DNA from: Mastigocoleus testarum BC008
GTDB taxonomy: Bacteria; Cyanobacteriota; Cyanobacteriia; Cyanobacteriales; Nostocaceae
DNA: 64,000 bases
Reading direction: 5' to 3'
Assembly: GCF_001456025.1 (NCBI RefSeq)
Contig: NZ_LMTZ01000114.1
Span: 1-64,000, forward strand
Each line of letters begins with the position of its first letter. Positions within the stretch are counted from its first letter, which is position 1. The notes beneath the pieces were generated by a model, which saw nothing but the letters and a program-made list of their open reading frames with translations, had not been told where the DNA came from and did not search any database. The position numbers were made by a program, and so were the translations under genes. Positions 1 to 8,401 of the stretch are shown here, in pieces.

Positions 1-199
1 GCGTCATGGGTCATATTCTACGACACATGCTCTACTTTTGTTCCTTCTTCTTTTTTCTTCTTACCCCGACTTACTGAGCGGATACGTTTTATATTCAGAA
101 AATAATTATGAGGAGCATTAAGCTACAGGCTTGCTCCTCTAAAAATTTATACTAGTTGTTAAAATTTGTAATAAACCCAAGTTTGTCCACAAGCCTAAT
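1..199. other. window-edge non-coding stretch
   Basis: AT-rich sequence downstream of the cytochrome P450 gene. I see no gene, hairpin with a T-run, or repeat that I can support here. Confidence 0.5.
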
Positions 200-1750
200 T
201 TATCTCAACTGAAAACGCAAAGGCATTCCATCAGATGGATAAATTAATATATTCTGCTGCCAATTCTCTAGCGATGACCGACCGTTAACCAATTCCCAGT
301 TAAAATATCTGAGTAACTGTGCAAGCATTATTGTTGCTTCAAGCATTGCTAAATGCTCACCTAAGCAACGATGAGAACCCGAACCAAACTCGATATTAGG
401 CAGAGAATGACTACCTTTTCCTTCGAGCCAACGTTCCGGTCTAAATTCTTCAGGTTGCTCATATGTTTCTGGATCTCTTCCTGCTGCAAGCATAGACCAG
501 AACACTTTTGTACCTCGAGGAATATTAATACCCTCAATTGTAGTATCCCGTATAGCTTGTAAAGAAGTAGAGCCCGATGCTATTGAATAAGTACGTAGAG
601 TTTCTTTGACAATAGCTCGAATGTAATTTAATTCTTTCAAACTTTCTAAATCAAACTTACCTTGGCTTGACCATACCTTATCGACAACAGACTGTGCTTG
701 CTGAAAGACTCTTGGATTTAATGCTAATTCGCCAACAGCAAAAGACAAGGTATGAGCTGTTGTATCAGTACCTCCTATTAAGAGTTGAATTGTCTCCGAA
801 ATGAGAGTTTCACGGTTATATTTTGGTTCTCTCGCAGCGATTTTTACTAGCATAGATTCTTGGAAGCAAGGGCTTACTTGCTTTAGAACACCCTGTTTAC
901 CATCTCTAAGTTGTAGTGCTAAATCCACACGGGGAATCAGAAAATCATTTAAATATCTTCTTGCTGACCAATAATCACGAGATGTTTTAAGTGGCAAGTA
1001 TTTATACCATTTTTTTTCTTTGCCAGTCACTACACGCAGAAAACGATAGCTTACAACTGATGTTGCATCATATACTTTTTCTATTTCTAGGGGTGGTCCT
1101 TCTGGGCTAGAGACTTTTCTATCCACAGGAATCCCCAAGACTAGACAGGAAATCACTTTGAGAGTTAGTTCAACAAATAGAGGATCTACTCGAACAGCTT
1201 CCGAAGGCTTAGATTTTTTGATATTTTCAACTACTTGCGAACAAGATTCATCAACAATTTCTAAGTACTTGGAAAGAGCATTAGCAGTAAATCCTGGATT
1301 CCAAGCCTTGCGTCGCCATTGCCAGTTGGTACCATGTTGACCCAAAAGAATAGGTCCACTTATATCATTCCAAGCTTTTTGTGCTTTGCGACTCCTGACT
1401 AAACTTCCATCTTTTGTTCCATTAATGATGGTTTCCTCAATTACTTTGGGTTTACTCAGAATCAGAATTGGATCGCCTGCCCATAAAATATAAGGAGTGC
1501 CTAATTTTTGGCTCCAATCAAATAGGAATTGAGAATACTTCTTGTTTTCGACTGCAGCTAACACTTGAGGGATATTTCCTAATAACCAGTGTCTAGGAGG
1601 AGAAGGAATAGAATTTAGAGATTTATAAGTATTCTTACGTTTCCAAAAACGCCAACCAAATACTCCTATTAAGCTAATAGGAACCAAAACTAATGGTAAA
1701 TACAATTCGGGTAAAGAGAAAGAAAGCTCAGCAATAATCTTTTGGAGCAT
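200..1750 (-). CDS. cytochrome P450 with N-terminal membrane anchor
   Basis: A 516-residue haem-thiolate monooxygenase. The haem-binding loop FGSGSHRCLGEHLA places the axial cysteine near residue 462, the I-helix carries the oxygen-activating GGTDTTAH, and the K-helix has the ExxR motif in KETLRTYS. A hydrophobic segment at about residues 13-33 followed by WRFWKRK suggests a membrane anchor, which is uncommon for bacterial P450s but seen in cyanobacterial ones. The ATG start has AAGGT about 10 bases upstream. It lies downstream of, and in the same direction as, the SnoaL-like and small membrane protein genes, so it may belong to the TetR-controlled unit. Substrate and CYP family cannot be told from sequence; fatty acid or terpenoid hydroxylation is only a guess. 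Confidence 0.95.
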   Translation of the reverse strand: MLQKIIAELSFSLPELYLPLVLVPISLIGVFGWRFWKRKNTYKSLNSIPSPPRHWLLGNIPQVLAAVENKKYSQFLFDWSQKLGTPYILWAGDPILILSKPKVIEETIINGTKDGSLVRSRKAQKAWNDISGPILLGQHGTNWQWRRKAWNPGFTANALSKYLEIVDESCSQVVENIKKSKPSEAVRVDPLFVELTLKVISCLVLGIPVDRKVSSPEGPPLEIEKVYDATSVVSYRFLRVVTGKEKKWYKYLPLKTSRDYWSARRYLNDFLIPRVDLALQLRDGKQGVLKQVSPCFQESMLVKIAAREPKYNRETLISETIQLLIGGTDTTAHTLSFAVGELALNPRVFQQAQSVVDKVWSSQGKFDLESLKELNYIRAIVKETLRTYSIASGSTSLQAIRDTTIEGINIPRGTKVFWSMLAAGRDPETYEQPEEFRPERWLEGKGSHSLPNIEFGSGSHRCLGEHLAMLEATIMLAQLLRYFNWELVNGRSSLENWQQNILIYPSDGMPLRFQLR

Positions 1751-1906
1751 AAACTTACCTTAGCTAATTAACAATCAATCTTGTTGACTGCTAATAAAAT
1801 AAAGTTAATCTTTTTACAAAGCAATAAATTGTTGCTAATAAATACATTAAACTACTTTATTTTGATACCTTGAGATTGCAAATTCCTCTAATTATAGGAG
1901 ATTCAA

Positions 1907-2311
1907 TTACAATTCTGTCTTCTGGCATTTTATATCTAAATTGCTTACATTTTTTGATGCAGCAATGATTAGAATTGCTGGTACCATCAACAACCAGAAA
2001 CCCGAAATCGGAATAGCAATCGCACCAATAATTGAAGTTATTAATAAAGTCCAACCAATAGACTCCGGTAATGCAATCTTACGAAAATGCGCCCAAAAAC
2101 ATAGCTGTGCCAAAATAACGAAAAATGCAGTCAGTGTCATGAACCAAAAAGCATCTTCGCGAGCAAAATTAGGTGCAAATGGGTTAGGAGCAACACTGTT
2201 AAAAAATCCATCGCTAACAATTTCCGCTAATGGTTCTCCATAGACCCAAAAACCAACGATTATGTGAATAAAACTTGTGACAAGCAACCAATATCCGCTA
2301 AACTGCAGCAT
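1907..2311 (-). CDS. small four-helix membrane protein (DUF6463-like)
   Basis: About 134 residues with four hydrophobic segments, a motif WLLVTSFIHIIVGFW at the start and SGFWLLMVPAILIIA near the end, resembling the family recalled as DUF6463 (function unknown). I prefer the second ATG: it has GAGG eight bases upstream and begins one base past the stop of the SnoaL-like gene, which indicates translational coupling; an earlier in-frame ATG four codons upstream would overlap that stop. Being sandwiched between a SnoaL-like gene and a P450 suggests co-regulation by the divergent TetR gene. Confidence 0.75.
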   Translation of the reverse strand: MLQFSGYWLLVTSFIHIIVGFWVYGEPLAEIVSDGFFNSVAPNPFAPNFAREDAFWFMTLTAFFVILAQLCFWAHFRKIALPESIGWTLLITSIIGAIAIPISGFWLLMVPAILIIAASKNVSNLDIKCQKTEL

Positions 2312-2312
2312 C

Positions 2313-2765
2313 CTACACCTCATTTTCAGGGATTAAACCAAGCTGTGTCATCACTTCAAGCAGGTTGCATTCGTACCACCACTCAACAATTTTCCCTTCG
2401 ACTATTCGTAGCAACGTAAAGTCATTTACTTTCACTCTTTTACCCGTTGGTGGAGTACCCAAGAAATTCCCTGTATGGGTTCCTTGAAGTGTTGTCCGAT
2501 AAACAACTTTGTCATCTTCTGCAATCGCATCTTCAAGTCTTTGTTTGATGTCTGGAAAACCTACAAATAAACCCGCGTTAAATTCTTTATTTGCTTCCAG
2601 ACCAATAATTGGTTCTGCAGAACTATTGAAGTGATAAACAACATCCGGACTCATCAATTCATCCCAAACCTTTGTCCAACCAGGATTCGTTCCCCATCCA
2701 TCTTTTGCAAAATGCAGGGCTACCGCCTTATTTTTATCAATTAAAGTATCCATAAATATTTCCAT
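2313..2765 (-). CDS. SnoaL-like ester cyclase / NTF2-fold protein
   Basis: A 150-residue protein with the SnoaL-like pattern: an N-terminal helix, GLEANKEFNAGLFVGFPDIK, then the beta-rich end GTHTGNFLGTPPTGKRVKV and IVEGKIVEWWYE, typical of the NTF2-fold polyketide cyclase / ester cyclase superfamily. Members act on small hydrophobic substrates or bind ligands; the substrate here is unknown. Either of two nearby ATGs (residues 1 and 5) may be the start; GGAA precedes the second. A palindromic operator candidate sits just upstream of the start, and the next gene starts one base after this gene's stop. It is divergent from the TetR gene, the usual arrangement for a TetR target. Confidence 0.85.
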   Translation of the reverse strand: MEIFMDTLIDKNKAVALHFAKDGWGTNPGWTKVWDELMSPDVVYHFNSSAEPIIGLEANKEFNAGLFVGFPDIKQRLEDAIAEDDKVVYRTTLQGTHTGNFLGTPPTGKRVKVNDFTLLRIVEGKIVEWWYECNLLEVMTQLGLIPENEV

Positions 2766-2771
2766 TCCGTT

Positions 2772-2792
2772 TCAATACGCTACCGTATGGTT
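2772..2792. promoter_or_regulatory. putative TetR operator, copy 1
   Basis: The core ATACGCTACCGTAT has 5-bp perfect arms ATACG/CGTAT around a 4-base centre. A near-identical copy lies exactly 49 bases away over the start of the TetR gene. It sits just upstream of the SnoaL-like start, so binding would block that promoter or the initiation region. That the TetR protein binds it is inferred from position and duplication. Confidence 0.7.
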
Positions 2793-2817
2793 GTAGATTA
2801 TTACTTGGACTATTTAA

Positions 2818-3396
2818 ATGTCAATACGTTACCGTATGGTAAAAAAGAAAGAAGTTATAAAACTTGGGCGAAAAGACTGGATTGAAAAGGGTTTAACGGT
2901 TTTAGCCGAAAGCGGAATTGAAGCTGTACGAGTAGAACCCCTGGCGAAATTAATGAATGTGACCAAAGGTAGCTTTTACTGGCATTTTAAAAATCGAGGT
3001 GAACTTTTAGAATCACTTTTGCAAGAATGGGTAAATCGCGATACAGATGGAATTATTCAAGAAGTTGAAAAAAAGGGTGGAGATGCTAATAACAAGTTAT
3101 TCAACTTACTAGAACTAGCTGTTCGAGATGACGGTAAAGTAGAAAATGCAATTCGAGCTTGGGCAACAAATGACTCTAAAACTGCCGTTATTCTTGCTCA
3201 AGTTGACGAGCGTCGTTTGAACTACACCCGAGATTTATTTTTGCAGTTTGGATTTACGCCCTTTGAAGCGATGGTACGGGCTCGAATGGTTTATTACACA
3301 TTGGTTGTTGGTGAATTTACTGTTGGTGCTCGACCTAATCTAGATGAAAGGTTAGCGGAAGCACGTCTTCAGTATGCTATTTTGACTCGTCGGTAA
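2818..3396 (+). CDS. TetR/AcrR-family transcriptional regulator
   Basis: A 192-residue protein with an N-terminal TetR helix-turn-helix: KDWIEKGLTVLAESGIEAVRVEPLAKLM followed by the recognition helix signature VTKGSFYWHFKNRGELLESLL. The C-terminal part is the variable all-helical ligand/dimer domain. It is divergent from the SnoaL-like/membrane protein/P450 genes and probably represses them and itself. The start is uncertain: an ATG at the listed position and another at residue 7 (base 2836) both lie in or beside the second operator copy, and neither has a strong ribosome site, so the operator overlaps the translation start. The gene ends immediately before a heptamer array. Confidence 0.92.
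   Translation: MSIRYRMVKKKEVIKLGRKDWIEKGLTVLAESGIEAVRVEPLAKLMNVTKGSFYWHFKNRGELLESLLQEWVNRDTDGIIQEVEKKGGDANNKLFNLLELAVRDDGKVENAIRAWATNDSKTAVILAQVDERRLNYTRDLFLQFGFTPFEAMVRARMVYYTLVVGEFTVGARPNLDERLAEARLQYAILTRR
2821..2841. promoter_or_regulatory. putative TetR operator, copy 2
   Basis: Carries ATACGTTACCGTAT, the same palindrome as copy 1 with one base different in the centre. It overlaps the first codons of the TetR gene, consistent with autorepression. The start-to-start distance between copies is 49 bp, somewhat under five helical turns. Confidence 0.7.
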
Positions 3397-3523
3397 ATGG
3401 GTAATGGGTAATTGGTAATTGGTAATTGGTAATTGGTAATTGGTAATTGGTAACTGGTAATGGGTAATTGGTAATTGGTAACTGGTAACTGGTAATGGGT
3501 AATTGGTAATTGGTAACTGGTAA
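3397..3523. repeat. heptamer tandem array (GGTAATT class)
   Basis: About eighteen units of 7 bp, mainly GGTAATT with GGTAATG and GGTAACT variants, directly after the TetR stop codon. This matches the short tandemly repeated repetitive (STRR) sequences known in filamentous cyanobacteria. Open frames read through the array are artefacts of its repeat. Confidence 0.95.
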
Positions 3524-3721
3524 ATCTCCCCCGTATTTGGATGTTGTAGGGGTTATGTATTGCCGTCTTCTCAAAGAATAGTAAGTTATTGATAATATAT
3601 TGCATTTATGAGAGAAATCATCCATACCAAAAAAGTATGGTTTGACGATAAAATTAATTCTAAGAACAAAGAGATATAATTCAAAAACTTGCTCTCAACA
3701 CCTCTTAATTATTGATAAAAT

Positions 3722-5323
3722 ATGGCAATAGCAATAGATTTTGGTACAAGTAATACAGTTATTGCTCGCTGGAATCCTGTTACCCAGCAGCCAGAGACTT
3801 TAAATATACCTAATTTATCAATTAAACAAAGTCTAAATCCGCCTTTAATTCCCAGTTTGGTCTATGTGGAAGATGCAGTCCGAGGAAAGGTTTTAGTTGG
3901 ACAACAAGTGCGCGATCGCGGTCTAGATCTGAGCGGTGAATCAAGATTTTTTCGCAGTTTTAAGCGAGGTATTGGGGCATCCATACCAGGATTTATGCCT
4001 GAATTAGACGGACAAACTATCAATTTTGAGCAGGTAGGAAAATGGTTTTTGTCTGAAGTGATTTCTCAGTTAAGCACAACGAATCCTGATGTGGGAGATT
4101 CTTTAGTATTGACAGTTCCTGTCGATAGTTTTGAAGCTTACCGTCACTGGTTGGGAGAAGTTTGTCAGGCTTTACCTGTAGAACAAGTACGCATGTTGGA
4201 TGAACCAACAGCAGCAGCATTAGGTTATGGTTTGACAGAGCAAGACAATCTACTAGTAGTTGATTTTGGTGGTGGAACCCTAGATTTATCTTTGGTACAG
4301 TTGGATAAAAGCGTTAAAAACACCACAAAACCTGTGGGTTTTTTGTTGAAGTGGGGAAATAAATCTTTAGCAGAAGACTCCAAACAAAAGGTAAAAACTG
4401 CTCGAGTATTAGCAAAAGCTGGGCAAAATTTGGGAGGAACCGATATTGATAATTGGATAGTCGATTATTTTGCCAAAACTCAGGGATTAGCAATAACTCC
4501 CCTCACCACAAGATTAGCTGAAAAGGTAAAAATTCAACTTTCCACCCAAACCCAAGCCAGTGAGGTTTATTTTAATGATGAAACCTTTGAAAGTTACGAG
4601 TTAGAACTAAATCGCGAAACCTTAGAAAATATTCTCAAAGAAAACTCATTTTTTGAGTTACTAGATGAATCAATGACGTCTCTTCTACAGCAAGCACGAC
4701 GTCAGGGGATAGAAGTTACAGATATTGATGCAGTGCTATTAGTTGGTGGAACATCACAATTAACAGCTTTGCAGTCGTGGATACACCAATATTTCGAACC
4801 AAACAAAGTGCGTTGTGAACGTCCTTTTGAAGCGATCGCCCAAGGAGCATTACAACTCGCACAAGGTTTAGAAATTAAAGATTTTCTCTATCACAGTTAT
4901 GGAATTCGCTATTGGGATAGACGTAATAAACGTCATAATTGGCATCCTATCATTCCTCCAGGACAACCTTATCCCACGATTAACCCAGTAGAGTTAGTGT
5001 TGGGAGCTTCCATGGAGAATCAACCCAGTATTGAATTAATCATGGGTGAATTGGGTACAGATGCGGGTGCAACAGAAGTTTATTTTGATGGCGATCGCCT
5101 AGTTACCCGTCGTTTAGAAAGCGAGCGAACTAGTGTCACTCCCCTCAATGATAAAGATGGTGCTAGAAGTATCGCAAAACTAACACCACCAGGTTTTCCA
5201 GGTAGCGATCGAATTAAAATTGGTTTTCAAGTAGATGAGCAAAGATTTTTGCGCATTACTGTGCAAGACCTATTAACCCACGAAATCCTTTTGGAAAACA
5301 AGTTAGTAGCACAATTGAGTTGA
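3722..5323 (+). CDS. Hsp70-family (DnaK-like) ATPase
   Basis: A 533-residue actin-fold ATPase. The phosphate-1 motif IAIDFGTSNTVIA is at residues 3-15, the phosphate-2 motif VVDFGGGTLDLSLV near residue 180, and the adenosine motif VLLVGGTSQL near residue 339. The nucleotide-binding domain is complete, but what follows is only about 150 residues and lacks a recognisable DnaK substrate-binding domain plus lid, so this is one of the shorter cyanobacterial Hsp70-like proteins and not the main DnaK. Likely cytoplasmic. No DnaJ or GrpE gene is adjacent. Neighbouring gaps are filled with dispersed repeats, so it appears monocistronic. Confidence 0.92.
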   Translation: MAIAIDFGTSNTVIARWNPVTQQPETLNIPNLSIKQSLNPPLIPSLVYVEDAVRGKVLVGQQVRDRGLDLSGESRFFRSFKRGIGASIPGFMPELDGQTINFEQVGKWFLSEVISQLSTTNPDVGDSLVLTVPVDSFEAYRHWLGEVCQALPVEQVRMLDEPTAAALGYGLTEQDNLLVVDFGGGTLDLSLVQLDKSVKNTTKPVGFLLKWGNKSLAEDSKQKVKTARVLAKAGQNLGGTDIDNWIVDYFAKTQGLAITPLTTRLAEKVKIQLSTQTQASEVYFNDETFESYELELNRETLENILKENSFFELLDESMTSLLQQARRQGIEVTDIDAVLLVGGTSQLTALQSWIHQYFEPNKVRCERPFEAIAQGALQLAQGLEIKDFLYHSYGIRYWDRRNKRHNWHPIIPPGQPYPTINPVELVLGASMENQPSIELIMGELGTDAGATEVYFDGDRLVTRRLESERTSVTPLNDKDGARSIAKLTPPGFPGSDRIKIGFQVDEQRFLRITVQDLLTHEILLENKLVAQLS

Positions 5324-5342
5324 GATTAGGGGATTAGCTATT

Positions 5343-5440
5343 GGCGTTAGCGCTTAGCGGCTAGCGGAAGCGTACCGTAGGTATTGCGTAACGGATCCGC
5401 AAGGTAGCGCAGCTATAGTTATTGCGTGGCGTTAGCCATA
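5343..5440. repeat. dispersed complex repeat, copy A
   Basis: GC-rich stretch containing GGATCCGCAAGGTAGCGCAG with flanking GCGTTAGCG and GCGTGGCGTTAGCC blocks. The same series occurs in inverted orientation at 9600-9698. This copy carries a roughly 16-bp extra piece (GTAGGTATTGCGTAAC) before the GGATCC core. Non-coding, between the Hsp70 and L,D-transpeptidase genes. Confidence 0.8.
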
Positions 5441-5461
5441 TAGGGATTGGGGATTGGAAAA

Positions 5462-5517
5462 AATTACCAATTACCAATTACCCATTACCCATTACCCATT
5501 ACCCATTACCCATTACC
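5462..5517. repeat. heptamer array (ATTACCC class)
   Basis: About eight units of ATTACCA/ATTACCC, the complement class of the array at 3397. The stop codon of the L,D-transpeptidase gene lies in the last unit, so the array abuts or has altered that gene's end. Confidence 0.9.
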
Positions 5518-6013
5518 GTTTCACAATAACCGGCGTTCCTACTCTCGCCCATTGATATAGCATCTGAGCATGTTTTACAGATAAATTTACACAACCATGA
5601 CTACCTGGAACGTTAAAGTTTTTACGCCAAGGAGCACCATGGATTGCATAACCTCCGTGGTAGTACATTGTGTAAGGAACATTGGCAATATCATACCCAT
5701 CACCTCGCATTCGAGTGGAGCGCAATTTGGTCTGAACGCGATATTTACCTGTAGGTGTTGGTGTTGAACGTTTTCCTGTAGAAACAGGCATCATATAAAC
5801 TATTGTTTTTCCATCCCATGCTCTTAGCACCTGATCTGATAAGTCAATCTCAATTCGCCTTCGAGGAGTAACTGTATTACTTTTCGCTACCGCGTGCGCT
5901 TCCGCAGTTGATACCTTGGGAGAAGAATATAATAGTGTTGTTAAACCCACTAAAAGAGCTGCACAAGCTGTTGCCGAATTACTTCCAAAAGCGTGGCAAA
6001 TTATTTTTTTCAT
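5513..6013 (-). CDS. L,D-transpeptidase (YkuD/ErfK family)
   Basis: A 166-residue exported protein. The YkuD active site is clear: IHGAPW (His about 125) and SHGCVNLS, with the nucleophilic cysteine near residue 141. A hydrophobic N-terminal stretch around residues 10-35 looks like a signal peptide. Such enzymes form 3-3 cross-links in peptidoglycan or attach proteins to it, in the periplasm. It is shorter than family members with additional LysM or PG-binding domains; only the catalytic domain is present. The C-terminus VIVKR ends inside a heptamer array, but the catalytic domain looks complete. Confidence 0.93.
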   Translation of the reverse strand: MKKIICHAFGSNSATACAALLVGLTTLLYSSPKVSTAEAHAVAKSNTVTPRRRIEIDLSDQVLRAWDGKTIVYMMPVSTGKRSTPTPTGKYRVQTKLRSTRMRGDGYDIANVPYTMYYHGGYAIHGAPWRKNFNVPGSHGCVNLSVKHAQMLYQWARVGTPVIVKR

Positions 6014-6321
6014 TTTATTTTCTATTTTTTATTGTCTAAACAGTTACTTCATATTTTGAAGCCTGTTAATTTTATGGCTCTAAAATTAAACAATTTCTGT
6101 TTATTGAGTTATTTACGCAAAATTACTGTTGTTACTGAGAGAACGTTACAAGTTTTTTTAAATTCAATTTACATTTTTATTTCTCAGTCAATCCAGAAAT
6201 ATTTACCAAGCCCTACAGGCTAAAATAATTTAGCTAATTTGGTTAAGAAAAATTCAATCATCTGTATTAATTATGACTGATATGTAAGTCACATTCAAGA
6301 ATTATTTACATACCAAAAATA
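6014..6321. other. AT-rich intergenic region
   Basis: Between the L,D-transpeptidase start and the tRNA 3' end. I see no supported gene; a 76-codon frame here has no recognisable protein pattern. Confidence 0.5.
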
Positions 6322-6394
6322 TGGAGCTAAGCGGATTCGAACCGCTGACCCCCTCAATGCCATTGAGGTGCTCTACCAACTGAGCTATAACCCC
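6322..6394 (-). tRNA. tRNA-Ala (anticodon GGC)
   Basis: Read on the minus strand the 73 bases fold as a full cloverleaf: acceptor GGGGTTA pairs with TAGCTCC plus discriminator A; D-arm AGCTCAGTTGGTAGAGC; anticodon stem CCTCA/TGAGG around loop ATGGCAT, giving anticodon GGC; T-arm with GGTTCGAATCC. The CCA end is not encoded. GGC reads GCC/GCU alanine codons. Confidence 0.97.
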
Positions 6395-6783
6395 GGATAA
6401 TGCATCTCTAATCTTGTATTAATAAAGAATGTTTTGTCAAGTACATATATCTATAAATTTACAACCTCTAAGGTTACAACCTCTAGGGTTAATGACTCCA
6501 TCTGTATGTTTCAATTTTCAGATGTTGACACATCAGACGTAAACTAAGTTATGACCTGACAAGTTAAACTCGGACGATAGAGATACTAACGACTAACAAA
6601 AATACATTTATTACAAAGTAACAACATTTGTCAATAAGTAATTTAATATATCTTTAATATATACAAACAAATTTTTGTTCAAATACAAAGATATTTTTTA
6701 ACTTGCTTACTTGTAGTTTTTTTGCAATTGTTATTTTTCAGAACAAAATGACATCTCAGCAAAAGATAGATAAAATATTTCAA
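6395..6783. other. AT-rich intergenic region
   Basis: Upstream of the tRNA. A short direct repeat (ACAACCTCTAAGGTT / ACAACCTCTAGGGTT, about 6462-6490) is the only structure seen; no gene supported. Confidence 0.5.
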
Positions 6784-6972
6784 TTAAGAGTGGAGCAAAT
6801 AGCTCATACAATTACCCATTAAAAAATAAACTACCATCATTGCTGCCGCCGCAAGAGCAACTAGCAAACCAGCCAGCATTAAGGAAAACTCCTTGTTTTC
6901 AAAAGCTTTTTCCATCAGATGCAACGACCATGCTACTAGTGCAACATCAAGAACTAAAATTGGAACCAACAT
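6784..6972 (-). CDS. small two-helix membrane protein, unknown
   Basis: A 62-residue protein with two predicted transmembrane helices: residues about 2-20 (VPILVLDVALVAWSLHLM) and about 30-53 (an alanine-rich stretch ending VVYFLMG). A short charged loop KAFENKEFS joins them. I do not recognise the family. Strong amphipathic logic and an intact start make it a likely real gene, but its small size leaves doubt. It stands alone, about 110 bases from hisF on the same strand. Confidence 0.6.
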   Translation of the reverse strand: MLVPILVLDVALVAWSLHLMEKAFENKEFSLMLAGLLVALAAAAMMVVYFLMGNCMSYLLHS

Positions 6973-7085
6973 AATCTACTTTAAATTATATTAATTCTTG
7001 TGAATTTATATTAACATTCTTTTCGGAAAGTGTGTGCAATTCCGTGCAATTCAATTAGGTTTATTGTGCTGGAAATTAATGAGAA

Positions 7086-7859
7086 CTAATCAGTTATCCT
7101 GACAGGAACTTTGTGTTTTTGTAGATATGTTTTAATTTCAGCTACACTCAATTGTCCATAGTGTAGTAGTGATGCTAACAAAGCAGCTTCAGCTTTACCA
7201 TCAGTCAACGCTGCATGAATATGTTGACAATTACCCGCACCACCAGAAGCAACAACAGGAATTTGTACAGCATCGGAAATAGCTCGTGTCAATTCCAGGT
7301 CATATCCTGCTTGCGTTCCATCAGCATCCATACTAGTTACTAGCAGTTCTCCAGCACCGCGTTTCTCTACTTCTTTTGCCCATTCCAAGGCATCCAGACC
7401 AGTATTTTCGCGTCCACCTTTAACATATACATCCCACCCAGGATGTTCCGAATTCGTGCGGCGTCTGGCATCTATTGCAACAACTATACATTGATTGCCA
7501 AAACGTTCGCTTGCACGGTCGATCAAATCTGGGTTTCGTACAGCCGCAGAATTAATACTAACCTTATCTGCCCCAGCTCGTAACAGATTTTTAACATTTT
7601 CTAAGGTTTGGATCCCACCGCCTACGGTGAGGGGAATGAAGACCTGCTCGGCTGTCCGGTAAACGACGTCAATAATAGTGTCTCTATTTTCATGAGAAGC
7701 TGTAATATCTAGAAACACTAACTCGTCTGCGCCTGCTTCATTGTAAACTTTTGCTAATTCTACGGGATCTCCTGCATCTTTAAGGTCAACAAAGTTAACT
7801 CCTTTTACAACTCGTCCCGCCCGAACATCCAAGCACGGTAAGATTCTTTTCGCTAACAT
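7086..7859 (-). CDS. hisF: imidazole glycerol phosphate synthase subunit HisF
   Basis: A 257-residue (beta-alpha)8-barrel that, with HisH glutaminase, cyclises PRFAR to imidazole glycerol phosphate and AICAR in histidine biosynthesis. The opening LAKRILPCLDVRAGRVVKG contains the catalytic general acid/base Asp11, and VAIDARR holds the second catalytic Asp near residue 130. The phosphate-binding loops TVGGGI and VASGGAG are intact. Length matches the family. HisH is not adjacent, normal in cyanobacteria, where his genes are scattered. Confidence 0.98.
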   Translation of the reverse strand: MLAKRILPCLDVRAGRVVKGVNFVDLKDAGDPVELAKVYNEAGADELVFLDITASHENRDTIIDVVYRTAEQVFIPLTVGGGIQTLENVKNLLRAGADKVSINSAAVRNPDLIDRASERFGNQCIVVAIDARRRTNSEHPGWDVYVKGGRENTGLDALEWAKEVEKRGAGELLVTSMDADGTQAGYDLELTRAISDAVQIPVVASGGAGNCQHIHAALTDGKAEAALLASLLHYGQLSVAEIKTYLQKHKVPVRITD

Positions 7860-8120
7860 AAGGAATTTTGACTCCTGAGTAATTACCCGGAAAATAAATT
7901 TTAATTAAAATTGACGAGCTGATTTGAGGGTGAAAATCTTTTTTCTTCACCCGTATTTTTACCCAATAAGACAGCATACATGATAAAGCTTCAGATAAGA
8001 CCATAACCCAAAAGCTTTTTTTACAGATCCAGGTTGAAATTCTCCAAGCCCCTGTGTCACAAGTACTTTGAGGGAAATACAAAGCTCTTCGCCGTTCCGT
8101 AAAACTTACCTAAAGTTGCC

Positions 8121-8227
8121 CAGGTCTAGACAAAGCTGAACAAAAGTAACTTTGGTGCTTACTTCCTGTTTCTTCACAGCCTTAGAATAACTTCTAAGGG
8201 GTTTGTCTGCTCCACAGACTATCCCCT
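8121..8227. other. structured intergenic element, candidate ncRNA
   Basis: Between divergent hisF and ruvB. Several nested inverted repeats: AAGTAA (8144-8149)/TTACTT (8159-8164); CCTTAGAA (8180-8187)/TTCTAAGG (8192-8199) with a 4-base loop; AGGGG-TTT-GTCTG (8197-8209) pairing with CAGAC-TAT-CCCCT (8215-8227). In addition TAGACAAA (8127-8134) can pair with TTTGTCTG (8202-8209), excluding the last hairpin. Strand is not determined. It could be a small RNA of the 6S type or a leader of ruvB; neither is shown. Confidence 0.4.
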
Positions 8228-8401
8228 CAATTCAGCCAAATATCTAATTCCCAATGAGAAAAGTTATTTTGATTTTTGTCAATTAATCTTTGTTTTCGGA
8301 ATTGGGGAAGGAAATGAAGGTAAAATTTTTGCATCGTCGTCACATTTTCTGTCTTCAGCGCTCTTCAAGTTTCACAAGTAGAAGTCGATAGCCGGTGAAT
8401 T

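Noticed and set aside
3369..3625. Two open frames of 78-82 codons over the GGTAATT array
   Set aside because: They translate the 7-bp repeat in successive frames (YQLPITN pattern) and have no protein-like ends.
7795..8082. 95-codon minus-strand frame upstream of hisF
   Set aside because: It overlaps hisF and has no recognisable domain or codon pattern; more likely leader sequence.
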